This document shows, one piece after another, positions 35,134-48,597 of a DNA stretch of 61,609 nt. Under the pieces are notes generated by a model. The model saw only the letters and a list, made by a program, of their open reading frames with translations. It made no database searches and was not told where the DNA came from. The translations under genes were made by a program, and so were the position numbers. The first letter of the stretch is position 1, and each line of letters opens with the position of its first letter. Source of the stretch: Setaria digitata (taxonomy: Eukaryota > Nematoda > Chromadorea > Rhabditida > Setariidae); the NCBI GenBank assembly GCA_003640385.1, contig RCAB01000389.1:1-61609 (forward strand). The letters run 5' to 3'.

Positions 35134-37319
35134 TCATTTTAATTTTTTTGGTAATTTATTTCTCTGTATATTTTTGCAGCAGAAAATGAATCTACAAATA
35201 TTTCCGTCATCTGATAATGTCGAGGCGAATCATTGATAATTTATTCATTCATAATTTATTGTTTTAAATTGATTCATTAATAAATGTATAACTGCTATTG
35301 ATGAAATGTACTTTTTCGAGTTGTTTGTTCTAACAATTCTGTGAAAATTTCTTCATCCTTTGTGATGCTTGTTACTAATTACGATGAAAGTAGAAAATTA
35401 TAGAATTGTACTGTCTCAAATTGAAGGGCTAAATATTAGCCGATAGATAGTGATTTTAGTTTTTAAGTACTAAGTTGTCCTTTTTTGAATAATATTTTGC
35501 ACACTTGAATGACTAAAAGCAATATTATTTGAACAGAAGAGTAAATTACAAAGTTTGTTATATATATTAGTTATATTGTCATACATTCAATATAGTAGTT
35601 CATTAGAGTTAAATTACTTTGCAGGATGGTGGCTTCATAAATTCCATTCTTAATGCTTGATGACAACAGTGACAAAATCCATGGGTGCTTTTATTAGCTT
35701 TTCCTACATCTATTAGCCCATTCATTTTAATTCAAGAATTAAATTCTTTGCATTTTTAATTTCCAGTTTAAGAATTCAATTTACAATGTTATACATTTCC
35801 ATTTCAGTTATACCATTAATAAAATATTACAGATATTTGGTATTGACTGTTTATCGGGTTTTTTCTTTCTCACTCTTACTTTCTTATTTCAAGTTTTTTT
35901 TTTTTAATAAAACAAGATTTCTTTTTTGATCAAAAAAATTATTATTTTAAAGATAAACTGCATGCAGATTTCTTATATGAGCATTTTTATTTTACAGGCT
36001 CTATTTTGTAAATTTTATTTTAGCTCTTTAAAACTTTTATGTTTAAGGCACTTCGAAATTATTCCGATTATTCATCATCAACTGCTAACTTAATCATGTT
36101 TGTTTTTGTAGGAATGAAATATTTCGAATTTTATGAGTTTATTTATAAGTACAACAAGAATTCATTATATTTCTTTTGCTTAGCTTCTTATCATAAACAA
36201 AAAAAAAAAATTTTTTTTCTTTTTTTTTTGTCTGATGCTTTACGGATTAGTAACCAATAGTACATTTTCCTTAAATGTTTGATTATTGGAAGGACGAATA
36301 CTGCCTATTATTTTGGGACAACTTTCATTTCGGCCAAGGACAAATTTCAGATAATATATTTATATCCAGCAGTATAAGTTGTAGAAATGGCCTTGACAAG
36401 GATTTAACGATTATTTCGTTCATATTTAAGTTCCAAGTTAAACTTTACAATTTGTTCTTTTTATTTCTTTTGTTTTTTTTTTTTTCTTTAACTTTATAAT
36501 TCATAAATTATGTTTAAAATTTATTAATTCGACAACTTTATTGATTCGAAATAATGAATACTAGGATGAGAGGAATAGGAAAAATCAATTTCAATTTCAA
36601 ATCCATCTTCAAAGAATTATTATTATTTCTTATTTCTACGCTTTTCCTTTTTTTTTTTTTCTTTTTTCTTTTTTTTTAATAATTTCATGAAGTTATCCTT
36701 TATATATATGTAAAAGACAAAGAGAGCAACCAGAAAAGTATTTTCTTCTGTCCTACTTCTTTCTATATATTTATGATCAAATTTTTCCCAGTAGTGTTCT
36801 CAATCTAGTCGATAAATGTAAAAAAAAAAAAAAAAAAAAAAAAGAGAATGAGATAAGAAAAAATAATTAATTTTAATATAAATTATGCTTATAGTATTAA
36901 TAAAGAAAATTTTCTCGAAAAGAAATAGCTAAAAAAAAAAAAAAAAAAAATTTGATCTTACTTTGATATCGTTAACAGTAATTATGGCCTATTGTTAACA
37001 AAGGTAAGATTACTTACTTACTCCATATGCCATAAGAATATTTAACATTTTGTTGACATTATTTGATTTAAAATTAATGATTACTTTATGATAATGTTTA
37101 CTTTCTACATTTATTTATTTTTATTCAAAATTACTTATAACATTTATCTTCCAATAGTTAAATATTTAACAAATGATAATTTTTTTTTTTTTTTTGATAA
37201 AATTATTTTTACATATCTATGGATATGAAATAATTGATCATTATTTTCGGATAAAATTACCTAGCATTTGCACTCTAACAGTGTTTGTTGATAATATTTT
37301 GAGTGATAAGAAAGAGATA

Positions 37320-37525
37320 GATGAATATAGATATGATATGATATGATATGATAGTGTTGGTCCCGTAAATGTAAAAATTGGTCGTTGGTCGAGTCGATCG
37401 GTGGGTCCACTTCAAATATTGATTTCCACGATGGACGAATATTGCGCAGCATAATGTATGTGTACAGGCAAATAGACGGACGGACAGACAGACAGACAGA
37501 CGCACACACACACACACACACACAC
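37320..37525. repeat. Compound microsatellites (ATGAT)n, (GACA)n, (CA)n
   Basis: An ATGAT pentamer repeat lies at about 37330-37352. A run of GGAC, then CAGA, then CA dinucleotides occupies about 37478-37525. Open frames across the run on the minus strand give Cys-Val repeats and are artefacts. Confidence 0.9.
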
Positions 37526-37599
37526 TCATAGGGAGCATTGAAAGCAGTAGTAAATAGCACACAGCTGTTTATGCTTTTACATTATGATTATCGATAGGA

Positions 37600-37935
37600 G
37601 GAGGAGAATTGATGATGTGGATGATGATGATGATGATGATAATAATAATGATGATGATGATGGTGGTAATGATGGTGGTGGTAGTGGTGTTGGTGTGGAG
37701 AATTGATGTGAATGATGATGAAGGTGATGTTGAAGAGAATTGATTATGTGGATGGATGTTGATGATGATGATGATGATGATGATGATGAGGAGGAGGAGG
37801 AGGAAGAGGAGGAGAAGAATTGGTGATGTAGTGGATGATGATGAGGAGAATGATGTTGATAGTAATGGTAGTAGGAATGAAGATGATGTCGATAATGGTA
37901 ATGTAATTAATGATGGTGATGTTAGGATGATGACA
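37600..37935. repeat. Imperfect (GAT/GGT/GGA)n trinucleotide repeat region
   Basis: Plus-strand purine/T triplets, mainly GAT with GGT and GGA variants, run for over 300 bases with interruptions. Both strands stay open in several frames (Met-Met, Asp-Asp or His-His runs). These are composition effects, not genes. Confidence 0.9.
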
Positions 37936-38054
37936 ATGTTGATTTATATTATATTCATGCATATACTATTTATTTATTAGAATGAAAATTTAGCAAATTT
38001 CATTTTGATATTTTTTTTTATAATGAAATTATTTTTTAAAAAAAAAAAAAAAAA

Positions 38055-38625
38055 TTTTTAGTTAAGAAAATGTGAAAAAAAAAAAAAGAATTAAGAGATA
38101 AAAAAAATTGGAAATGAATTAAGAGAGAAAATTTTTAANTTTTTAGTTAAGAAAATGTGAAAAAAAAAAAAAAGAATTAAGAGGTAAAAAAAAATTGGAG
38201 ATGAATTAAGAGAGAAAATTTTTAAATTTCTAATTATTTNAAGAATTAAGAGATAAAAAAAATTGGAAATGAATTAAGAGAGAAAATTTTTAAATTTCTA
38301 ATTATTTCTTTTTTTTTTTTTTTCCTCTTCGCATTTATTGTTACAAATTATTGATTAATAAATGAATTTTGATAGCATGAATTTTTATATTTTTTTTTAA
38401 TAGTTTTTTTCTTTCCTTTTTTTTTGTTTTTATTTAGAAAAAGATAAATTTGAAATGCAAAAAANTCTTTTTTTTTTTTCCTCTTCTCATTTATTGTTAC
38501 AAATTATTGATTAATAAATGAATTTTGATAGCATGAATTTTTATATTTTTTTTTAATAGTTTTTTTCTTTCCTTTTTTTTTGTTTTTATTTAGAAAAAGA
38601 TAAATTTGAAATGCAAAAAAAAAAA
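38055..38625. repeat. Tandem duplicate blocks meeting at single Ns (likely assembly joins)
   Basis: A block ending at 38138 is repeated after N 38139 (with a few substitutions) and again after N 38240. A second block of about 157 bases (38308-38464) is repeated after N 38465 almost exactly, one difference being CTTCGC versus CTTCTC. In each case both copies end in homopolymers at the N. This is the pattern expected from overlapping contig ends that were not merged. Confidence 0.85.
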
Positions 38626-39761
38626 AAAAAAAAAAAGAGAACCATTATGGATAGTATTAGTACTTTATCATTTTTCTTCTTCGTCATTTCCATCTTTCTT
38701 TTTCGTTCTCTTTTCTACACACTCCACTTGTTACAAATTATGTATTACGTGGAACACGTATTTTTTGATGATCATGTGAAAAATAGTGAACGTGTGACAT
38801 AGTAACATTCGTTACGTAGGATACGTCTACGTTATATTATTCTCGTAAAAGGCTTATAAACATGTAATATATCATTTGGTATGAAAAACGCATTTGATAG
38901 AAATATTATGACAATATATTTGCTGTCTTCTAAGTTGCGTAATGCATAACACGTAAAATACGAATATGTTGATCTTGTGAAAAAATAGTAGACGTAGAAA
39001 GTATTAATGAATAGTGAATATCGATTTTATCATAATTATAATGATGTCACGATTGTTTAACTAATTTTAGGCTTTTATAACATTCATTGCTCAAAGATTA
39101 TAAAGGCAATGTAAAAAAAAAAGACAAAGCAAAAAGTTATGTTTGTTATTTTTTTTAATTTCATAAAAAAGTAAAAATGATTTTGATATTTAATATATGT
39201 ATGTTTGTTTTTTTTTTTTTCTTTTTTTTGCAAGTAATCTTTTAAATAGATTATTTAGGTAATAATTTTTATTTTTTATTGTTACTATTGCAATAAGTTA
39301 ATTTTTTTATTCTTTGTAAATATTTGTTTGCTAATTTATTAATAATATTTGAAATGTGAGAGACGGCTCATCAGAGCAAATGGTCATATCGCAGTGGCAT
39401 TAATTAAATATTTGATTAATTATTTATTAGTCATTTGATGTGCAATACTTTTGCGAAAACAGTGTTCATGATGAAAAGAAGGGTACATAATTATAGGATT
39501 TGAAAAGTACTAATTATATTTTCTCTTGTTCTTACTTTTTACTTCTCATTTAACAGTATTTGGCATTAATCGTCATTCCTATTTCCGCAATTCGAGAAGA
39601 TTTCATTCTAAAAGTATTAGTGATGAATTAATAGGAGTATTCGCAGAATCGTTATTAATTTCAAATTCCATTATTATTCTCCTATTTCATCTATTTCAGG
39701 ATTTTTATATTTATGTTTGCCTGACATCTGCATACCCAATCTTTGTTAATGCTTATTTACA

Positions 39762-42700
39762 ATGGCGCAGAATATGTATCGAGTTGGAGGTAAAAGTTGA
39801 AATTTTTATATTAATAAGCTTTCCTATCTTTCTTATTTGTATATCAATATTTGATAATTTATAGTGAAAATATTATTTTGATTATAATTATTAATGATAT
39901 TGTCCAGTGATGAAACGTCATGCTGTTTCTTTTTTTTTTTTTCTTTAAAGCATGCAATCACTGTTTTAGATTTTGTCTACTTTGAAATTTCGAGTGCTGC
40001 TCCATATCAAGTGCGAAAGATTGAAGAGTTGAATAAGGTGACTAATCGATTAGTTTACTTGTCTAAAATATTTACTGCTCATTTTTTAGACTTCTTTAAT
40101 GAAATCTTGAGTATGATTGATTATCATACTTTTTTAATCTATGTCGAAAAAAAAATTTAAGAAAATTAACTCAAGGTTTTTATCCTTATTGTTTGATCTT
40201 CTTGTAAACATACGAATTATCCAAAATAAATTTATCGTATCTGTTGTCCTACAGCATTGAGTGTTTAAAATATGATTGTGATTTCAGACGCCGTCAGGAA
40301 ATGTCGAGGCTAAAGTGTCGTGTTTCTGTCGGCGGCGTGACTTACCTACGTCGTTGCTGAAGGTAGCTGACCGAGCAGAAAGAGTTGGTAAGTAATTAGA
40401 TTTGATGTCATATTATATTGATTTGACGCCAAGTGTTTGGAAAGTTTGTAAGTAGGATGAAGTAAAAATTTGGCTTAGGTTTAGGTTAAAAATTGAAAAA
40501 AAAGAAGAGAATAGTGAATATCGTAATTTTCAAATTCAAATTTCTTTTAGATAAGGTAATAAATACACGACGACGTCTTGTTGTGACACCATCTGCTCCT
40601 GCTGGTGACGCGAGTGATGAGTCCTCTGATGGATTGAAAAAAGGTGATAAGGTTTAAATTGTTGTTGGTATTATTGCGTCAGAATTTTTTTGAACCTTCT
40701 GTAAAGCTCTTGATTATTCAATAAACCAGGAAATTTGAAGACTTCTCTGATTCTGTTCTAAACTTAAAATGATTAAGAGTTTGTGGAGGTGAGATCTATT
40801 CCTGGAAATTTAAGCATTCAAAGCTTTATAATCTATTTATTTGAAATTGTTAGCAGCTTAACCATCGAATAAATGAATCGAATGATAGCTAATTTCATCT
40901 GATGGTTTCAAACGTCAACGTATACGACATTATGATATGTGCCCTGAACTACCAGTAGTTTAGGTGATACCAGTCAAAAACTTCCTTAATAAGCCATGGT
41001 TTTTAAGATTGCTTAATTTTAATTACTTGACTCTCTGTCAGCATAGCAAGGATGCATAACTAATTTATGTAGATGATGAAAGCTCACCTGAAAACGGACA
41101 ACGAAGTAGTCAGGATGCTACTAAAGATGGTGCTACTGCTACTCCAGCAGCTGATAATCGTGAGGAAAGCGATTCACCAAAGCCTATGTGTGTAGATACC
41201 GGTGATGAAGAAGAGATAGAATCAGAAAATAAAGGTAATTTTGGAAATTGTCGCTTTTCTGGTCTTTAGTACATTTTCGGAATTAATACATTTTGTTGTG
41301 AATTAATAATATTTTATTAAAAAGTTAAGAAAAATCAGAATAATGTTGATTTTGCTATTTTTAGATGCCAAAGAAGACGAGGAAAAGGATAAGGAAGGAG
41401 AAAAGTCCAAGGAAGGAGGTTATGGCTTTGCTGGTCTTCCGAAAGGAGCAGAAAATTTGACACCGAAAGAAAGACATGTATTAAGGTAATTTATGTTTGA
41501 TGGAGAAGTGAATTATAAATTTAGCAGCTTGTTGGAATTTTTGCAAAATCTGTGCAGTGTTTTCTGTGTGTCAAGATAGTATAAAATGAATTGTTGTTTA
41601 AGATACCGTCCTACTGCAGGTTCTCTAATTACAATTTCTTTTCCAGACAACATGAACTTTATCTTACGCGGCAAATTGAAGCTCTTCCAGCCACGCATAT
41701 TCGTGGCAAATGTAACGTAACATTGCTCAGTGAAGTTGAGACTCCAGACATGTATTTAGATCGTGACGTAAGTTTTAAGAACTTTTAATATTAAAATTGT
41801 CCTCAAGGAAAAGATTCTCTTCCTTTTTTCTAATTAAAAGAAATTTAGAAATAAGCTAGAAACAGTAGAAATCGTGTTTAAGGATGCTTTCTTTTATTCG
41901 TTGGTATTTGATCCAACTGCGATGACCCTACTGGCTGATAAAGGTGAAATACGAGTTGGTGAGAAATATCAGTGTGATGTACCTGAGGATATGGCACCAG
42001 ATGCAGTAGATGAAAACAAAGAGAATGGGTAAGTATGAAATAGGTTTTTTTTTTTTGGATTATGCGGTTTATAATATTTTTAGACATTACGAGTGAAAGT
42101 TTCACAGCATTCCTAGAAAGTTCTGTAGGTTGAAATTCCTTCTTGTTTCTTTTGTCTTTTGCGATGAATATTATTTCAGGAATTTGGTAATTGCTGAAGA
42201 TGAAGATGCTGAAGAAGAAGTTGTGACTGCATCCAAACGTGAATTCCTTGTGTATCATCCGCACCATAGTCTGACAGATCGCGATATTGATCAGTTTCTG
42301 ATTGTTGCAAGGTGTCATTAATGTTAAAGAAATTTTGGTTGAAATAGTCATGCATTTTTGCTTCATTTTCTAATGCTGTGTTCATATTTGTAATATTTAG
42401 AGCGGTTGGGACATTTTCACGTGCGTTGGATACGTCCTCTTCGATGAAACTACCTTCATTGCATATGACTGCTGCAGCTGCAAGTCGTGATGTTACGCTT
42501 TTTCATGCCATGGCTCTTTTGCACCAAGCAAATTACGATATGGGACAGGTATATCTAGGTTTATATATTAATTGAGTTTAGCGAAGTTTTAGGATTTTTA
42601 ATAAATAGTAATTTCGAGGTTATGATAGAAGGGAACGAAGGTAGTGTCAGTCATTGCGGCACATGTGAATATTTGCAATAGTTAATGTTCTGAATACTGT

Positions 42701-45700
42701 TTATCATAATTACTCGATTTTTCAGTTTAGTGAAGTGGTAGTTGACTGCGATTTTATTCCTAGACTTTTTGCGTCAAAGGCTAACAAATTATAACTGAGG
42801 ATGCAATTAATAAGTACAATACGGAATTCAAAACTGTAGTTATTTAGTTGTGGAAAAAAGAAACTTAATTATCACAGTGCTGGTGGGAGTACTTGGTGAA
42901 TGATTTATGAATGCATCGAAAAATAGTCGGGATAAGCAGATTGATAACAGTGCAGTTATAGTGATTGATAACAGTGCAGTTATAGTGTCCAGCCCTCATG
43001 CATATGTGAAATGGAAAGCTTAAATCTTGATAGACTCATCTAGATTAGTCTAATGCAAACGGTTCAAGCTAAAAAAGTGGTATGGTTAGAAACGTGGCAT
43101 GGAACTTTGTGCCATTCTAAGATCTATCTACAGTTAGTAATGTTTGTTTTTTACTTCATTTTTTTTTTTTTTTTTCAGGCAGTGAAATACTTAGTACCTC
43201 CACCAAGTAAGCAGCATTATCCATTGGATGCAGATAAGACAACATCGCACAATACGGTTAGCTTAGGTGGACCAATACTTTGTCGTGATCAAATGGAAGA
43301 ATGGTCAGCAGCAGAAGCTAATCTTTTCGAAGAAGCAGTTGAAAAGTATGGGAAGGATTTCAGTGATATACGTGCCGATTATCTACCTTGGAAATCAATG
43401 CGGGATATTGTGGAATATTACTATATGTGGAAAACAACAAATCGTTATGTTGAAGTTAAGAAAAATAAAGCAGTCGAACAGGAAAGCAAGTTAAAACAAG
43501 TATATATACCTAATTACAATAAGCCAAATCCAAATTTGGTTGGACCACCAAATCCTAGCGGACAACCGATGAAAGGGACATCAGCATGTGAGAGTTGTCA
43601 AGTGGATGAATCAACGCAATGGTATGCATGGGGTCCAGCACATTTGCAGCTTCGTTTATGTAGCAATTGTTGGTCGCAGTGGAAAAAATATGGTGGATTG
43701 AAGCGTGTCCATGAATATGGTTTGTTATTTTTTTTTTATCAAAAGATTTCTGAAATTTTGGGAAGAGTACTCTTAAAATGACATCTGGGTAAAGAATAGA
43801 AATGTATGAATTTTTATGGTACAGTTTTCATCAGCTTTTGAGCTTTCTGCCGTGTCTATATCGTAATTTGGAGACAGCAGCATTTATCATACTTGGCTTC
43901 CTTCATAGCTCCAAGATATGATGTTATATTCAAAAGTACTGGTTCGGATATTTATTAACTACCTCTGTCTTTTGAGTTCGCAGTCATATTTTGCTTATTA
44001 TTTCGCAACTGTTTTTAAAAAGGATTATCACGCGTTCAAATGATATAAGAATATATAGCTCATCAGTCTGTAGCATTTGCAAACGTATGTTTTCAGAATA
44101 TAGTTTTATCAAAATTTCGATTTTACCAACTAATCAAGGATCAGAGATCTTAAGTTACATTTTTCTTAGAATCTTACGATCTTGATGGCACTACAACACA
44201 AGAATCAACATCACAGCCTCAAGCGCAACCACAGAAACTACCAGCAGCAGTTTCTACAACTAATTTTATCAATCGAAGTTCGGGAGGAATTGGTTCTACC
44301 GCTTCAGTAAATAATAGATTTCTTTGATTTGAAAGAAATAGATCGTTATCTTTTTTTAGTTGCCTAATTATTTTACGAAATTCGGAAAAGTTATATTGCT
44401 CATAATTTCAGCTTACAACACTAGCTTTGTCCATTTTAATGTAAAATTATTTTCCATGAGGATTTCTCTTGTTGTAGTCAAGAAATGGAGTTAATGGTCG
44501 TTCTGGTACTGGCCAAATGCTAGGACGTTTACCGTCTGGTCATTCCCAAGTGCAGCAAAAATTAACTGGCGGCGGGTCATCAGTGAAAACACGTGTTGCA
44601 TTCTATCTTAATACTACGTTATCGATGCGAATCGCTCGAAGGTTGGCTCCAAAATCGTTGTTCAATATCCGTCGTTCTGCACGTCGTCCATTTTTACCCA
44701 TAAATGGTCACGCCATTAAACATTTCTGTAAGTTATTATCAGTTAGATTTACAAATTTGTATAAATTTAATTTTTACCAGTTATTTAGTAGTGGTATTAA
44801 GATGACATTAATGGGCCGTTGCTGAAATATGTTCAGATTTTTAAAAGCTTTTTCTTTAACATGTGAATAATATTTTTTGAATGTCTATGATATTAACAAG
44901 TAAGGGCACAATTTTATATCTGATTCTTCATTATTTCGGTTCGTATCTTGGAAATTGTAAGATTTCTAATATTTAATATTTCTTGAAGATCTTTTTATTT
45001 TATGAGTCTTTCTGAACTTTAATCTATTTCATTAAAATTTTAGTTGTTTCAACAGAAGAATGTTACCAAGCAAATATTTTTTTTTTCAGGTACAACTCGA
45101 CAGCCATATGAAATAATTCGTGCTGCAAAGCAAATTAAAGCAAACAAACTGCCTGATGCACTTGTTGCTCAAATAGCTACATCGCTTACTGCCTCTAGTG
45201 CACAATTTACTCAGTTGGGAGCATCGGTATCAAGCATCCAAAAAAGACATGGAAGTGATAAAGGAGGACCACCAATCAAAAGACAGGTTTCATCATTCAC
45301 AATTTTATCTTTTTGTTATTTTGCAACTTCCTCGAATTTGAAATTTCGACATTTTAGACAACATTCTTACCCTCATTTTTTCTCAAGTTAAAATGAATTT
45401 TGCATAAATTTTCGATTTTTTTTAAAGCATGGTTTTCTTTTCTTTCTAAAATTAACTAAAGTGCACAAGCATAAATGCACCCAAACACACGCTGATTGAA
45501 ATTAACGATTCATTTTATACATTTTACCCTAAAAATTTCACCTTGTTGCACAGTACGGGTGTTTCCTAGATAAATTTAAGCATAATGCCGAGTTTAACAT
45601 AATTTTATAAAGGCTTTTTTTGTATTATGTACTGCTGCTGCAATCTAAGGCGAGTGAAAACGGCTTTAAATATGAATTTTAATGTAATTTAGAACCCTCT

Positions 45701-48597
45701 TTTTCCTTTCTTGAAGAATTGTATTCTTGGATACGTGGATTCTAAACAGAAGATATGGAGCTGAAAAGAAGCAAGTGATCTTGAATAAGTCTTCTGCCTG
45801 ATTTCGCCATCATTTGGCATCCTTTGTGTCGGGATATCGTTTAACGGAAACCCTTCTATGGCACTGGTTTTTACTACCGTTTACTGTTCGAGAGGATCTT
45901 AGATATAAGATCTTAATATATAAGGCAGTTACTGTAGGAACTGTAGGGATTAACTGGAACAGTTCTCTGAAATATATCAAGTGGTTAGATAAAAGAAAAG
46001 AAGTATTGGATGAGCATATTTCATTTATATTGATTAGCATTTTTTTTTTTTTTTTTTAATTAGGAAGGAAAAATGAGCTATTAAACTAACTATTGAAATG
46101 AATGCTAAATCAAGAGTACTCTACTGTATAAAGTAGAAATTGGAAGCGGAGAATAAAGGCGGAATTTTCGCATTTTTTTTTTTTTTCAATAAAATTTTTA
46201 ATCTCATACTGGCATGAATTTGGCGCATAAAAATCGACTCCAGATTGGCTATAACCTCTTAACTAAGGTGACTATTACTTTGTAAAGTCAAATTTTGCTA
46301 CAACTCCTCTTATATGGGGACTTTTCAAATTGATGGCAGCGTTGCCTTATCCATTATTGCAATAGGTGCATGAATACTATCTTCTGCAATATTTGCGCAG
46401 TGATAATTAATATCCTGGCTACTGTTAATATATCTGGAATGGATGCTGTACTGGTGATTTGTCTGATCAGAAAAGCTTTAATGGCTATAGACGGAAATAA
46501 GTGGTAAAAATCACTGTAGATTTATGAATTTTAGTTTTTTTCTTTTTCTTTTCCCCCTTTTTTAGTTTTCGTTTTCTTTTCTCATTGCAGCATTTACAAC
46601 AAACGGTACCGCAAACGCAACAGCAGAGTGCCATTCACTTGGTAAATTCTGGAACCGTTGGTACCGCTCATACACATTATCATCATCCCTCAGTGGTATC
46701 AATTGCAACACCTGGTGTAACACCTTCACCACCGTCACTACCAACAGTAGCAGCAACCGCACCTCCACCACCACCACCACCACCACCACCACCACCTCCA
46801 CCGCCACCTCCACCACCACCTCCACCACCACCACCACCACCACCGCTACCACCACAATCATCATCATCATCATCATCATCGTCAATACCATCATTATCAC
46901 AATCACAATTGACATCACAATCTTTACAACCACAAATCGCTGCAGTTCATTCTGGTGCACATATTCCTGGCACAGTTGTTACTAAGCCATCATCATTAAG
47001 TCCAAGTAAAATTGTTTGCACCACTATTCGTAATCAGCAATCACATCTAGGTCATGTCACGGGTGCTCCTACAACCGCAATGCATAACTTTGCACATGAA
47101 GCAAATAAGCCGGTAGCTGCTGTAACACCATTATCACTTCCCACTTCCGTTCTTGTACCACCAACTATTGCTGCTGTTAATCCGGCTCTTTTTGCTGCAA
47201 CAATACAGCAACAACAACAACAACAACAACAACAACAGCTGCAAACAGGGACGACGGTTACACGAACATCAACAACTACATCGGCAACACAATCGCAAAT
47301 TCCGCAGTCATCAGCACTTTTGATTGGGATTGATACGATGGTGCACGAAAAAAAAGCTGCCACAGCTACCGGTTCCGTATTGACAACAGTGGGTGCATCC
47401 AGAAAGAAAAATCTTCAACCGGATAGTCGATGGAGTGGTTTGGATGAAAAGCTTTTGTTCCTCGCTGGACCACGACTAAAGTAAGTGTAATATACTAAGT
47501 CTAGTTGGTAGTAATTGTTGAATTTTAGCACTTAATATCGGGATGAAAGTTAGGATTCTTGTGAAGTTAAATTTACTTGGAAATCATTTTTGAGTATAAT
47601 GGCATTCGCTATAAATTGGACGTTTGAAGATGAAATTAAATTTACATAATTGAATTATTTATTTAATTGTTGATTGTATGTTACTCAAAGCCTTATACAC
47701 TGTGGGATTTCACCGGAATGATTGCATGAGAATGAGAGAAGCGAAAATAATGGGAAAATTTCTAAGAGATAACTTGAAATTAGTATTAATCATAATTTCC
47801 GAAGCACACTCCTCAATGCATGCCTTCTTTTTTCCTTTTTTAAATTTATTGTTTCTTTAAAAAAAAAAAAAAAAAAAAATGAAAACCTGCTGAATTATAT
47901 CACAAAATGTTTTGATAATTTTAAGTATGATATATTTTGAGAGCTAAGGTTTATGCATGTTGCACATTTTTTCTCATTATTTATGATAAAAAAAATTGCA
48001 TATTTATCTGTCTGAGTAAGCAGTAAATAATAATACGACTATTCTCATTTGGGCTGTCTGTGATGGACTGAGAGAAATCTGTAGTTTTACTCTTTCAAAT
48101 GATGGCAATACTAGCGTGATTTCGATTACTTGATAACATTTCATGATTATTTGGATGGGATCTTTTTCTTCAGTTCACTTTATTGATCAAGAAAATATTA
48201 TCTCATTTTGTTTTGCCGATTTCACTCAGCTCTTAATACTCTTGCATAAAGCAGATTACTATTGTGGAATATTTTGCAATAAATGAAATTTGAAGATGGA
48301 AAGAGGAGGAATATTTAATTATCATATATATCATTAAAATTAACATAACTAATTGATTGCTGTTAAAGAAATGAGGGGAGAAACAAAAAGGATCGTTTAT
48401 TTTGCTTGAATTTTTATTATTTTGTTTTTTTTTTTTTTTGTTTTTTGTTTTTTTTGTTTTTTTTTTTATTCTATTTTAGAATATTGCGTAGACGAATTTG
48501 TCCGAAGAAAGTTGGTCGTCGTATTGCACTGCATCCATGTCGAAGTAGCGATTTTGTTATTAAACATTGGCCTAATTTACAGGGTTTTTTCATTTGA
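39762..48597 (+). CDS. lin-40: LIN-40/MTA-type NuRD chromatin protein (BAH-ELM2-SANT-GATA)
   Basis: MTA proteins are scaffolds of the NuRD remodelling complex: they bind HDAC1/2 through ELM2-SANT and RBBP4/7 through C-terminal motifs. Exons: 39762-39789, 39970-40037, 40288-40387, 40551-40643, 41073-41234, 41365-41485, 41647-41767, 41883-42028, 42180-42311, 42401-42548, 43179-43719, 44170-44306, 44478-44727, 45090-45286, 46591-47480, 48480-48597. They sum to 1083 residues plus stop with every phase consistent. The start MAQNMYRVG matches human MAANMYRVG. The BAH domain is split by an acidic insert (about residues 66-185) before [13 protein letters not shown]2 follows from GEIRVGEKY to about residue 375. 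SANT covers about 412-460 and keeps EYYYMWK, which in MTA1-HDAC1 lines the inositol-phosphate site. A GATA-type zinc finger has Cys 510, 513, 534 and 537. [10 protein letters not shown] ... [11 protein letters not shown] is an RBBP-binding region. [11 protein letters not shown] near the end resembles the second one. Exon 15 adds poly-Pro, poly-Ser and poly-Gln tracts. Confidence 0.96.
42940..42987. repeat. Perfect 24-base tandem duplication in a lin-40 intron
   Basis: The unit beginning ATTGATAACAGTGCAG and ending TATAGTG occurs twice, head to tail and without differences. It lies in the 630-base intron before the SANT/GATA exon. It is probably a recent slippage event. Confidence 0.95.
46762..46880. 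repeat. CCA/CCT and TCA repeats coding poly-Pro then poly-Ser in lin-40
   Basis: About 30 proline codons (mostly CCA, some CCT and CCG) are followed by a short linker and about nine serine codons. They lie in frame within exon 15, near residues 806-850. Mixed synonymous codons show the proline tract is not one pure DNA repeat. A CAA-rich poly-Gln tract follows at about 47208-47240. Confidence 0.92.

Larger units (their letters stand above)
35134..39761. other. Intergenic region with microsatellites and duplicated blocks
   Basis: About 4.6 kb between the COG7 stop and the lin-40 start. No exon was recognised; the open frames at 36039-36499 are low-complexity. It holds the repeats listed separately (37320-37525, 37600-37935, 38055-38625) and a pair of diverged copies of one sequence near 38745-38790 and 38945-38995. 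The last part, including CTATTTCAG ending at 39699 some 62 bases before the lin-40 ATG, looks like 5' UTR with a cis- or trans-splice acceptor. Confidence 0.65.

Noticed and set aside
37261..37980. Cys-Val, His-His and Met-Met open frames on both strands
   Set aside because: They lie entirely in CA, GACA and GAT microsatellites, which stay open in several frames.
41878..42385. Minus-strand frames of 162 and 69 codons
   Set aside because: They overlap lin-40 exons 8 and 9, whose plus-strand translation matches the MTA BAH/ELM2 region. They are shadows.
46562..46960. Minus-strand frame rich in Val and Met opposite lin-40 exon 15
   Set aside because: It is the antisense of the poly-Pro and poly-Ser repeat codons. 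The plus-strand frame joins in phase to a complete MTA protein.
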